Shown here: one piece after another, positions 24,492 to 34,054 of the stretch
Position numbering within the stretch: position 1 is the stretch's first letter
Layout of the letters: every line of letters begins with the position of its first letter
Assembly: GCA_946407735.1 (NCBI GenBank)
Contig: CAMJPL010000036.1
Span: 1 to 34,054, forward strand
DNA from: an uncultured Clostridia bacterium
Lineage (GTDB): Bacteria; Bacillota; Clostridia; Oscillospirales; CAG-272
DNA length: 34,054 bases
Direction: 5' to 3'
Made by a program: the position numbers and the translations under genes
Notes under the pieces: generated by a model
Database searches by the model: none
What the model was told of the DNA's origin: nothing
The model's input: the letters and a program-made list of their open reading frames with translations, nothing else

Positions 24492-25664
24492 ATGAAGCTT
24501 CAGAGCGACTATTCATGGATCAGGGGCGTCAACCACCACATCGAGCCGGAGGAGACGCTGCGGCGTCATCTCGGCTACGGCAGCCGGGTAGGCCTCAACG
24601 CCGTCCGCATATGGCTGTCGAGGGGAGCGTTCGAGAAAGACGGCGAACGATACGTAAAAAGCGTCGTCGATTTCGTCCGCGTCTGCCATGACTGCGGATA
24701 TAAAACGATGCCGATACTCTACAACGGCAACAGCCGCCCGCTTTCCGAGATCGAGACGAGGGACTTTTGGTCGCGCGACGAGGCCTTCGCCGACGCGATA
24801 GTGCCGGCTCTCAGAGACGAGCCGGGGCTTCTCATGTGGGACGTCATGAACGAGCCGACCTGCAACCCCCACGTCATGGGAAATCCCGATAAGGACGAGA
24901 AGGCCCGCCGCGAGGAGCTGACATGGGAGTTCGTCCGCCACTTCTGCGGATATGTGAGGAAGCTCGATCCCGAGAACGCCATAACCGTCGGATATACCAC
25001 CGCCTTCGAGGCCGAGCCGACGATAGAGAGCGTCGACGTGCTGTCCTTCCACGATTACAGCGGCACCCGCGCCTCAATCGAAAGGAACTACGCCCTCGCC
25101 GACGAGCTCGGGAGAAAGTACGGCAAGCCGGTGATACAGACCGAGACAGGATGCCTCGCGCGGTGCAATCCGTACGATCTCGCCCTCGAGGCCTGCCAGC
25201 GCCGCAATATCGGCTGGTTCGTCTTCAATCTCATGATACAGGGGCGCTGCGACTCCGAGCACGGCGTCTTCTACGACGACGGCACTGTCCGCGATCCGGC
25301 GACGATAGCCGCCATGATGGGCTGCTTCCGCTGCCGCGACACCGAAGCGATAGTCCTGCCGGTCATGAACCGCGAGGGAGCGGCCGACAGATGCGTCTCG
25401 AACATAAAAAAGGCCCTCACCGAATACACCTGCGACGCCTTCGACTACCGCCCGAGCGACGTGTCTTCTCTGCTCGACGCCGCCGAGGAGGCCGCGAACC
25501 TGCTCGAGTGCTGCGATATGACGCCGATGGCCCTGCCGCCGACGGCGCAGATCCTCAGATGGCGGAAGATGATATCGTCCGGGGAAAAGGTGAAGCTGTC
25601 CGAAGTCCGTGAATTCGCCTACGGCATCGCCCTGAGCCTGAGGGATCAGTGCCAGCTGCTCTGA
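24492..25664 (+). CDS. Intracellular GH5-like glycoside hydrolase
   Basis: The 390-residue protein has the clan GH-A barrel signature: acid/base Glu121 in WDVMNEPT and nucleophile Glu218 in VIQTETG, both at strand ends, with the earlier Arg (NAVRIWLSRG) and a H-D-Y at 187-189. GH5 and relatives cleave beta-glucans, mannans or beta-glycosides. No signal peptide is present, so it acts on imported short glycosides. GGAGG (24479-24483) fixes the start; upstream in-frame codons would read through rsmI. About 100 C-terminal residues form a helical tail not usual for GH5. The gene trails the housekeeping cluster, so it may share its transcript. Confidence 0.75.
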   Translation: MKLQSDYSWIRGVNHHIEPEETLRRHLGYGSRVGLNAVRIWLSRGAFEKDGERYVKSVVDFVRVCHDCGYKTMPILYNGNSRPLSEIETRDFWSRDEAFADAIVPALRDEPGLLMWDVMNEPTCNPHVMGNPDKDEKARREELTWEFVRHFCGYVRKLDPENAITVGYTTAFEAEPTIESVDVLSFHDYSGTRASIERNYALADELGRKYGKPVIQTETGCLARCNPYDLALEACQRRNIGWFVFNLMIQGRCDSEHGVFYDDGTVRDPATIAAMMGCFRCRDTEAIVLPVMNREGAADRCVSNIKKALTEYTCDAFDYRPSDVSSLLDAAEEAANLLECCDMTPMALPPTAQILRWRKMISSGEKVKLSEVREFAYGIALSLRDQCQLL

Positions 25665-25696
25665 AACGGCGGCGCGCATAAAGAGGGGAAAACGCG

Positions 25697-26317
25697 ATGA
25701 AAAAGCTGATATATCTCATCATCCCGGCTATCCTGGCGGCGATGATATTCGGCTGCGGCGAAAAGGCTGAGGAGCCGGTCAAGGCAGTCTCCTTCAAAGC
25801 CGAGGTGCTGGAGACCGATCCTCTGCTCGTAAAGCCTGACGACGGCTCCGCCGAGCTTTCGTCCGCCGATAAGATATATATAGACACGTCGAAGATGACG
25901 GACGAGCAGTCGGCGCTCACCCTGCGCGCGATGCGCGTGGGCGACACGGTGAGGATAGAGTACGACGGCATGATCGCCGAGACCTATCCGGCGCAGATAT
26001 CCGGCGAAAGCATCGTCTTCTGCGAAAAAAACGACAACGACATGACGATAGGCTGGAGACGGGCGGCCGTCATCGAAAGCGAATACACCCGCCCCGGCAG
26101 ACCCGTCGTCCGTCTCGACGGCGATGATGAAAGCGATACCGTATATCTCCTTCAGTCGGATTACTCAAACGATCCGGAGGTCGAAGCGGCGCTGTCGTCG
26201 CTTGAGACCGGCGACACCGTCTACGTCTGCTTCTGCGTCATCTTCGAGTCAAGCCCGCCCGTCATCGACGTCTACCGCATTTTGACGGCGGAGGACGCCT
26301 TCTCGGAAGATGTATGA
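25697..26317 (+). CDS. DUF3221-like small lipoprotein
   Basis: The 206-residue secreted lipoprotein has a signal peptide ending I-F-G-C with Cys20. The following FKAEVLETDPLLVKPDDGS then SADKIYID resembles the DUF3221 (YobA-like) beta-barrel domain, whose function is unknown. A second copy-like segment (RPVVRLDGDDESDTVYLLQSD) suggests an internal repeat of that fold. There is no histidine anywhere, so it is not a ZnuA-type metal-binding protein despite its place 21 bases before the metal transporter ATPase gene. GAGGGG precedes the ATG. A membrane-surface accessory role is possible but unproven. Confidence 0.7.
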   Translation: MKKLIYLIIPAILAAMIFGCGEKAEEPVKAVSFKAEVLETDPLLVKPDDGSAELSSADKIYIDTSKMTDEQSALTLRAMRVGDTVRIEYDGMIAETYPAQISGESIVFCEKNDNDMTIGWRRAAVIESEYTRPGRPVVRLDGDDESDTVYLLQSDYSNDPEVEAALSSLETGDTVYVCFCVIFESSPPVIDVYRILTAEDAFSEDV

Positions 26318-26338
26318 AAATCCCGTCAATATCCTGAC

Positions 26339-27094
26339 ATGGCAAATCTTATCGAAGTAAAAAAACTATCCGCCGGGTACGACGGAGTGACGGCCTTCAC
26401 CGACGTCTCATTCACCGTCGAGGAGGGCTCGGCGCTCGCCGTCGTCGGCGAGAACGGCTCCGGCAAATCGACGCTCATCGGATGCCTTCTCGGGCTGAAA
26501 AAGCCGGACTCCGGCGAGATCGTTATGAGCGGCCTTGAGCGGAGCGACATCGGCGTGCTGCTGCAGAACGCCGCTCCGAGGGGCGATTTCCCCGCCACGG
26601 TGCGCGAGGCGGCGCTGTCCGGCCTTATCAACCGCAAAAAAGGCCCGTTCCGCTTTTACAGCCGCGAGGACAGGGCGACAGCCGAAAACGCGCTTTCGCA
26701 GCTCGGCATCGCCGACCTTTCCGACCGGCATTTTTCCGAGCTTTCGGGAGGTCAGCGGCAGAGGGTGCTGATAGCCCGCGCCGTCTGCGCCGCGAAAAAG
26801 CTGCTCGTCCTCGACGAGCCCCTCGCCGGTCTCGATCCGCTGATACAGTCGGAGTTCTACGAGATAATCGACCGGATAAACTCGGAGGGGATGACCGTGA
26901 TCATGGTCTCGCACGACGTCGCGATGGCCTGCGCCCACGCAGACACCATCCTGCATGTCAGCGGGAGCGGCAGCTTCTTCGGCCCCGCCGAGGATTACAA
27001 AAAGACGCTGATGTACGCCCATATGACCGGCATATCGCATCACGTCATCTCGCAGGCGCCGTCGCTGATGCGCGAACGCGGCAAAACAGAATAA
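26339..27094 (+). CDS. Metal ABC transporter ATP-binding protein (ZnuC-like)
   Basis: The 251-residue ATPase has Walker A GENGSGKST (37-45), a Q-loop Gln76, the LSGGQ signature at 135-139, Walker B LLVLDEP (155-161) and switch His192 (VSHD). Sequence character and the adjacent permease gene place it in the Zn/Mn/Fe importer class. It powers metal uptake at the inner face of the membrane. It sits 21 bases after the lipoprotein gene. The permease gene follows after 102 bases that contain a hairpin repeat. The metal-binding lipoprotein normally in this operon is absent, and no Fur/Zur-type site is obvious. Confidence 0.9.
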   Translation: MANLIEVKKLSAGYDGVTAFTDVSFTVEEGSALAVVGENGSGKSTLIGCLLGLKKPDSGEIVMSGLERSDIGVLLQNAAPRGDFPATVREAALSGLINRKKGPFRFYSREDRATAENALSQLGIADLSDRHFSELSGGQRQRVLIARAVCAAKKLLVLDEPLAGLDPLIQSEFYEIIDRINSEGMTVIMVSHDVAMACAHADTILHVSGSGSFFGPAEDYKKTLMYAHMTGISHHVISQAPSLMRERGKTE

Positions 27095-27111
27095 ATAACT
27101 ATCCCATGTAG

Positions 27112-27180
27112 CAAAAGTCTTTTGGGAAAAGGGGGTTCAGGGGGAGAAACCCTTTTCTTCAGAAAAGGGTTTCTCCCCTG
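27112..27180 (+). repeat. Intergenic hairpin repeat, copy A
   Basis: After the leader CAAAAGTCTT, a perfect 17-bp stem (27141-27157 with 27162-27178) encloses the loop TTCA. Leader, G-rich spacer and loop match copy B at 28815-28887, while the stem sequence differs yet stays paired. It lies between ATPase and permease genes of one transcript, so it may adjust permease expression or mRNA stability. Confidence 0.75.
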
Positions 27181-27196
27181 CATTTCACACTTCCGT

Positions 27197-28006
27197 ATGC
27201 TCTCAATGTTCTCATACCCCTTTATGCAGAGAGCGCTGATCGTCGGGCTGATGGTGTCGGTCTGCGCCGCGCTGCTGGGCGTCACGCTTGTGCTCAAGCG
27301 ATTTTCAATGATAGGCGACGGGCTTTCGCACGTCGGCTTCGGAGCGCTGTCCGTCGGAGCCGCCGCCGGGCTCGCACCGATGTATATAGCCGCTCCCGCC
27401 GTGCTCATATCGGCCGTCCTGCTGCTCAGGCTTTCCCGCCTCGAGGAGAGGGGCCGGGTCAGCGGCGACGCCGCGACTGCGGTGCTGTCGTCAACAGCTC
27501 TCGCGATAGGCGTCATAGCCGCCTCGCTCGGGAAACTGAACGTCGACGTAAACAGCTATATGTTCGGTTCGGTGCTCGCCGTGTCGGCGTCCGACGCCGT
27601 GATATGCGTCGTCATCTGCTCGGCGGTGCTGATACTGTACCTTCTGTTTTACAACACCATCTTCGCCGTCACCTTCGACGAGACCTTCGCCGCCGCCGGA
27701 GGCATGAAGACCGGCCTCGTCAGCACAGCCATGGCCGCCGTCACCGCCCTCACCGTCGTCGTCGGGATGCGGCTGATGGGCACTCTGCTCATATCGGCGC
27801 TGATAGTCTTCCCCGCCATATCGGCGATGAAGATATGCCGCTCGTGGCGAGGGACGGTCATCTGCTCGGTGTCGCTCGCCGCCGCCGGATTCATCGCCGG
27901 GCTGATATCGGCCTTCGCCTTCTCGCTCCCGACCGGCCCCGCCGTCGTTGCCGCCGACGCCGTGATATACGGCGTGTGCTCGGCAGCGGACAGGATAAGA
28001 CGGTGA
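27197..28006 (+). CDS. Metal ABC transporter permease (ZnuB-like)
   Basis: The 269-residue integral membrane protein has about eight hydrophobic helices and the ABC-3 family opening (MFSYPFMQRALIVG) and first loop (VLKRFSMIGDGLSHVGFGAL). In this family that loop is the most conserved part. It forms the channel for zinc, manganese or iron. ATG at 27197 or 27206 fits the family N-terminus; earlier in-frame codons would translate the hairpin repeat. No good ribosome site precedes it, an oddity that suggests the repeat or coupling controls its translation. It is the last gene before a convergent terminator. Confidence 0.9.
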   Translation: MLSMFSYPFMQRALIVGLMVSVCAALLGVTLVLKRFSMIGDGLSHVGFGALSVGAAAGLAPMYIAAPAVLISAVLLLRLSRLEERGRVSGDAATAVLSSTALAIGVIAASLGKLNVDVNSYMFGSVLAVSASDAVICVVICSAVLILYLLFYNTIFAVTFDETFAAAGGMKTGLVSTAMAAVTALTVVVGMRLMGTLLISALIVFPAISAMKICRSWRGTVICSVSLAAAGFIAGLISAFAFSLPTGPAVVAADAVIYGVCSAADRIRR

Positions 28007-28057
28007 AGGCAAAAAGAAATCTGTTTTCAGCAGAAGCGGGACCATTAAATAAAATCG

Positions 28058-28095
28058 CCGGAGACCGGGATGTGATATCCCCGGTCTCCGGTTTT
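28058..28095. terminator. Bidirectional terminator between the permease and YjbQ genes
   Basis: CCGGAGACCGGG (28058-28069) pairs perfectly with CCCGGTCTCCGG (28080-28091). TTTT follows on the forward strand and a T-rich run (ATTTTATTTAA) on the reverse, suiting the two convergent genes. Confidence 0.9.
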
Positions 28096-28114
28096 GCTGT
28101 GCCCTGATTGGCCT

Positions 28115-28756
28115 TTATTGTTTCTTTTCCTCGTCTCTCGCCTTGAGCTGGAGATCGAACTGAGGCATGTATTCCTTCTCTTCCGGCGTGTACTTGCGCA
28201 GGGTGTTCACCACCTCGCCGCCGTTGAAGCTGCGGTCGCCGACGTCCTCGGTCGTCCCCATGACGGTCACGTTCGCCTGACGCGGACGCGCGCGGACGTG
28301 ATCCCAGTCAATGAAGTAGATGTGCGCGAACTCTCCAAGATCCAGGACGCCGTCCTTTATGGTTATCGTCTCCGAGCGGCCGAAGAAGACCGAGCGGAGA
28401 TGCCCGTCGGTGTTCATGCTCGTGAAATCGCCCGGCTCGTTCACATAGCGGCCGTACTGCAGATGCACAGGGCCGGGATGGCGGTACTGATGCTCCTCGG
28501 CGAAATCGGGGATCATCTTACGCATGATGTCGAGCAGATCGTGCTGGAGATACTCGAGGTCGAAGCTGTCGATGTCGTGGCTCGCCTCCTGTATCATGAC
28601 GCAGCAGGTGGTGTGATGCGAGACGACGGCGCAGGTGCCGTTTCTGATGCCGGCCTCGGCGACGATCTCCTTTACCTCCTTCGAGATATCGTGGAACGTC
28701 GGTATCCAGCCGCGCGACTGGAGCTTTATCTCCTTTTGGACGACTTTGAATTCCAT
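28115..28756 (-). CDS. YjbQ/UPF0047 family protein (secondary thiamine-phosphate synthase-like), extended
   Basis: The 213-residue protein keeps the YjbQ core: SHHTTCCVMIQE (46-57), DLLDIMRKMIP, NTDGHLRSVFFG (115-126) and LGEFAHIYFIDWDHVRARPRQANVTVMG (about 140-167). Family members have been linked to weak thiamine-phosphate synthase activity, though their main function is unsettled. Usual length is about 135, so there are roughly 30 extra residues in the middle (around 82-110) and a 45-residue charged tail. AGGAG precedes the ATG. It stands alone with its own promoter. No thiamine genes are nearby. Confidence 0.85.
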   Translation of the reverse strand: MEFKVVQKEIKLQSRGWIPTFHDISKEVKEIVAEAGIRNGTCAVVSHHTTCCVMIQEASHDIDSFDLEYLQHDLLDIMRKMIPDFAEEHQYRHPGPVHLQYGRYVNEPGDFTSMNTDGHLRSVFFGRSETITIKDGVLDLGEFAHIYFIDWDHVRARPRQANVTVMGTTEDVGDRSFNGGEVVNTLRKYTPEEKEYMPQFDLQLKARDEEKKQ

Positions 28757-28789
28757 GGCGTGTCTCCTCTTAATGTATGGTAACCGTTA

Positions 28790-28817
28790 ATTATATTATA
28801 TAACTCAAAAGTATCAA
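28790..28817 (-). promoter_or_regulatory. Promoter of the YjbQ-family gene
   Basis: Reverse-strand TTGATA (28817-28812) and TATAAT (28795-28790) are spaced by 16 bases. The -35 box overlaps the edge of hairpin repeat copy B. Confidence 0.6.
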
Positions 28818-28889
28818 AAGTCTTGCCGGAAGGGTGGGGGTCAAGGGGGCGGGGAACCGACTTCTTCAGAAGGCGGTTCCCCGCCCCAT
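28815..28889 (+). repeat. Intergenic hairpin repeat, copy B
   Basis: CAAAAGTCTT is followed by a G-rich spacer and a 19-bp stem with one mismatch (28846-28864 with 28869-28887) around loop TTCA. It lies just past the 3' end of the reverse lacZ gene and upstream of the YjbQ gene, where it may also help terminate the lacZ transcript. Confidence 0.75.
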
Positions 28890-28917
28890 TGTTTATGCTA
28901 TGCTTCTTACCGTACCT

Positions 28918-31974
<3,057 letters not shown>

Positions 31975-31997
31975 TCAGGTTTTTTCAATATACATAT

Positions 31998-32026
31998 ATT
32001 ATACGTTCAATCCGAAGGAATTTCAA
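31998..32026 (-). promoter_or_regulatory. Promoter of the beta-galactosidase gene
   Basis: Reverse-strand TTGAAA (32026-32021) and TATAAT (32003-31998) are 17 bases apart. The leader down to the ATG is about 55 bases. No clear operator dyad is visible. Confidence 0.75.
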
Positions 32027-32131
32027 CAGAGAGATGTTAATAAATCGTCCGAAAGTCCGCCCCCGCAAAGAAAAATAAAAAATATCTCTCCCCCTCCCCG
32101 TCATTTTAATGCTCGTTTAAGCTTCGCGAGG

Positions 32132-32137
32132 TATAAT
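32132..32137 (+). promoter_or_regulatory. Candidate -10 box of the secreted beta-helix protein gene
   Basis: TATAAT lies 35 bases before the ATG, with GAGAGG (32158-32163) as ribosome site. No convincing -35 stands at 16-18 bases, so this may need an activator or another sigma factor. Confidence 0.45.
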
Positions 32138-32172
32138 CTTCTCATGACCGAAAGAAAGAGAGGCATACCGCC

Positions 32173-34054
32173 ATGAAGAAAACGTCAGCGAAATATATCG
32201 CGCTTGCCGCGGCAGCGGCGACTGCCTGCGCCGCGCTCCCGATCGGAGCCTTCGCCGAGAAAAACGGCGACATCACCGGCAGTTATCTTTACACGGATAT
32301 CATAGCCTATATCGACAGCCTGCCGATCCGCTCGTACAATATCGCCGGATACACGGCAGTCGTCGTCGAGGACCTTGAGGAGTACGGCTTCGACGTGGTC
32401 TGGGACGCCGAAAAGAGAGCGCTCTGCGCCTCCCGCGACGCGTCCGAGACCGCCTCCGGCGAATACGCTCCCCAAAGCAGCGGGCATAAAAACGGCGATT
32501 ACGCCGGAGACGTCTATTACACCGACATAGTCGCCTATTTTGACGGCGCGGCGGTGAAATCCTTCAACATCGGCGGACGCACCGCCGTTTACGCCGACGA
32601 CATCGCCCGCATGTACGGCTCGTCGTATGTATGGGACGAGTCGGCGAGGACGCTTTCGCTCACGCTCGGCGGCAAGCCGGCTGCCGCCGCCGTATCCGGA
32701 GAGACGATACAGAGCTCCGATCCAGCTGCCGTCCCGCCTCAGGATCAGATGCCGCCCGACGCATCCGCGGCTCCTTCGGGAGCCATAGCTCCCCCGTCCG
32801 ACGCTCAGAGCGGGACATCTCAGACAGCAGCTCCCGGCGCGTCATTCCAGCCCGGCACTCCGCCGTCCGATATTCAGCAGGGACAGCAGGGACAGCAGGC
32901 GCAGCAGATGACGCCTCCGTCGGGAAACTCCTTCCGGACGCCGATGGGCGGGATGGGCTCGCAGTACACCCTTGCGTCACAGCCGGGTGATATCGTGTAC
33001 GGCATAACCGAGAACCCGGCGATGCTGCTCGAGGCCGATTACGCAGACGCCGAGACCATAACGATGTCGGACGAAAACAGCGAGGTGAAGATCTCCTCCG
33101 CCGGAACATATATAATCACCGGCTCCTGCAAAAGCGGCAGCGTGACGGTGAAGAAGGGCACGACGGGAGTCGTCCTGATCCTTCAGGATCTCAACCTCTC
33201 AAGCTCGAGCGGCGCGCCTGTCTCCATCAATAAGGAGACCGAGGTCAAGGTCATCATAAGCGGCACAGTCACCCTTACCGACGCCGAAAATCCCGACGAC
33301 GAGTATTCCACGGACGCCGATACCGCCGACGCTTACGACGGCGCGGCGATAAAGGCCAAGGCCGACTCGGCCGTTTACATCACCGGCAGCGGTACGCTCA
33401 ATATAAACGGCTCGGCGAAGAACGGCATAAAGGCGGGAGACAATTCCAGCCTGATCATCGACGGCGTGACGCTGAATATCACCGCCGCGAACGACGCGAT
33501 AAACGCGAATTACGATCTTGCCATCCTCGGCGGGACATTCAATATAAACGCCGCTGACGACGCGATACACGCCGATCACATCCTGACCGTCGGCGCGGCG
33601 GACGGGACCGGACCAGAGATCAACGTGACGAGCTGCGTCGAGGGCCTTGAAGGCACCGTGGTCAACATCCTCGGCGGCAACATTTCCCTCACCTGCTCCG
33701 ACGACGCCGTGAACGCGGCCAACAGCGACGGGACATACATCGGCGAGCTCACCTACTCGATCAACATGCTCGGCGGCGCCATGAATGTGAAGTGCTCCGG
33801 CGACGGTCTCGACTCGAACGGCAATATCAACCTTATCTCCGGCTCGGCGGCGATATCCAGCGCCGCGTCCGGCGGCGAGGCCGGCATCGACTATGACGGT
33901 CAGCTGTACATATCCGACAGCTTCGTGCTCGATAACGCCGGCGGCATCGCCGGTCCCGACGGCATGGGCATGGCCCCCGGCGGTCAGAACGGCATGGGAG
34001 GCATGGCCCCCGGCGGTCAGAACGGCATGGGAGGCATGGCCCCCGGCGGTCAGA
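32173..34054 (+). CDS. Secreted DUF4353-type carbohydrate-binding beta-helix protein (3' truncated by the window)
   Basis: The first 627 codons are present and the gene runs off the end. A signal peptide covers residues 1-28 (cleavage after AFA). Two related segments (about 31-86 and 107-164, each with Y-T-D-I-(I/V)-A-Y) look like tandem stalk or copper-amine-oxidase-N-like modules. A Pro/Gln/Ser-rich linker (about 170-260) follows. Then comes a region of short repeating strands (N-I-N-G-S-A-K-N-G-I-K-A, D-D-A-I-N-A-N, D-D-A-I-H-A, D-D-A-V-N-A) typical of the right-handed beta-helix of the Cthe_2159/DUF4353 family, which binds plant polysaccharides. It ends in exact 11-residue Gly/Met/Pro/Gln repeats. 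It is probably cell-surface or secreted. Confidence 0.8.
   Translation, partial: MKKTSAKYIALAAAAATACAALPIGAFAEKNGDITGSYLYTDIIAYIDSLPIRSYNIAGYTAVVVEDLEEYGFDVVWDAEKRALCASRDASETASGEYAPQSSGHKNGDYAGDVYYTDIVAYFDGAAVKSFNIGGRTAVYADDIARMYGSSYVWDESARTLSLTLGGKPAAAAVSGETIQSSDPAAVPPQDQMPPDASAAPSGAIAPPSDAQSGTSQTAAPGASFQPGTPPSDIQQGQQGQQAQQMTPPSGNSFRTPMGGMGSQYTLASQPGDIVYGITENPAMLLEADYADAETITMSDENSEVKISSAGTYIITGSCKSGSVTVKKGTTGVVLILQDLNLSSSSGAPVSINKETEVKVIISGTVTLTDAENPDDEYSTDADTADAYDGAAIKAKADSAVYITGSGTLNINGSAKNGIKAGDNSSLIIDGVTLNITAANDAINANYDLAILGGTFNINAADDAIHADHILTVGAADGTGPEINVTSCVEGLEGTVVNILGGNISLTCSDDAVNAANSDGTYIGELTYSINMLGGAMNVKCSGDGLDSNGNINLISGSAAISSAASGGEAGIDYDGQLYISDSFVLDNAGGIAGPDGMGMAPGGQNGMGGMAPGGQNGMGGMAPGGQ
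33967..34054 (+). repeat. 33-bp in-frame tandem repeat (GMAPGGQNGMG)
   Basis: Two complete identical units start at 33967 and 34000, and 22 bases of a third start at 34033 and run to the window edge. Each encodes 11 residues. The absence of even synonymous differences means recent expansion or active homogenisation. Confidence 0.95.

Noticed and set aside
27122-27196. Extension of the metal permease upstream
   Set aside because: It would translate the hairpin repeat; the family N-terminus begins at 27197 or 27206.
33967-34054. CRISPR-like array
   Set aside because: Units are contiguous 33-bp coding repeats with no spacers, in frame with a secreted protein.

Overview
The window reads as a GC-rich, anaerobic, saccharolytic Firmicute of class Clostridia, probably a gut or rumen lineage near Oscillospirales or Christensenellales. 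This is inferred from gene content, not from a marker gene. The support is strong AGGAGG-type ribosome binding sites, textbook TTGACA-17-TATAAT promoters, a ferredoxin, and a segment (18.3-24.5 kb) that follows the Bacillus yaaO-darA-holB-ricT-trmN-rsmI order. Other Firmicute-like genes are a c-di-AMP receptor, RicT, a DUF3221 lipoprotein and a PepV-type dipeptidase.

Layout. (1) 1-5.9 kb: a terminator of an upstream gene, then a solute-binding lipoprotein with its own promoter, a reverse-strand pair of HTH regulator and four-helix membrane protein, and a forward run of SGNH hydrolase, calcineurin-like phosphoesterase and a second solute-binding lipoprotein. (2) 6.0-9.2 kb: an ECF-type sigma factor with a very long C-terminal extension, a structured non-coding stretch, a reverse tRNA-Pro(TGG), and divergent tgt. 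(3) 9.3-10.2 kb: a lone AT-rich Mrr-like restriction endonuclease, the clearest candidate for recent acquisition. (4) 10.35-18.25 kb: a compact six-gene carbohydrate operon of epimerase, Gfo/Idh/MocA oxidoreductase, third solute-binding lipoprotein, second epimerase, M20 dipeptidase and an unrecognised hydrolase-like protein. (5) 18.3-24.5 kb: the housekeeping yaaO-yabC-like cluster, interrupted by a separately transcribed ferredoxin. (6) 24.5-28.0 kb: an intracellular GH5-like enzyme, a DUF3221 lipoprotein and a metal ABC transporter ATPase/permease pair. (7) 28.1-31.9 kb: reverse-strand YjbQ-family protein and a cytoplasmic GH2 beta-galactosidase. (8) 32.2 kb to the end: a secreted DUF4353-type beta-helix protein that runs off the window inside an exact 33-bp tandem repeat.

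How it works together: much of the window serves glycan use. Three paralogous lipoproteins would capture sugars or glycosides outside the cell. Cytoplasmic GH2 and GH5-like enzymes, epimerases and an oxidoreductase would process them, and a hydrolase or esterase would remove decorations. No ABC sugar permease is present, so the lipoproteins must share permeases encoded elsewhere or do something else.

I found no strong evidence for a wholly new defence or mobile system. The observations most worth a second look are the sigma factor extension, the folded region beside tRNA-Pro with an imperfect copy of the tRNA T-arm, a two-copy intergenic hairpin element whose stems differ but stay paired, the six-gene operon with an embedded dipeptidase, and the unassigned 660-residue protein.
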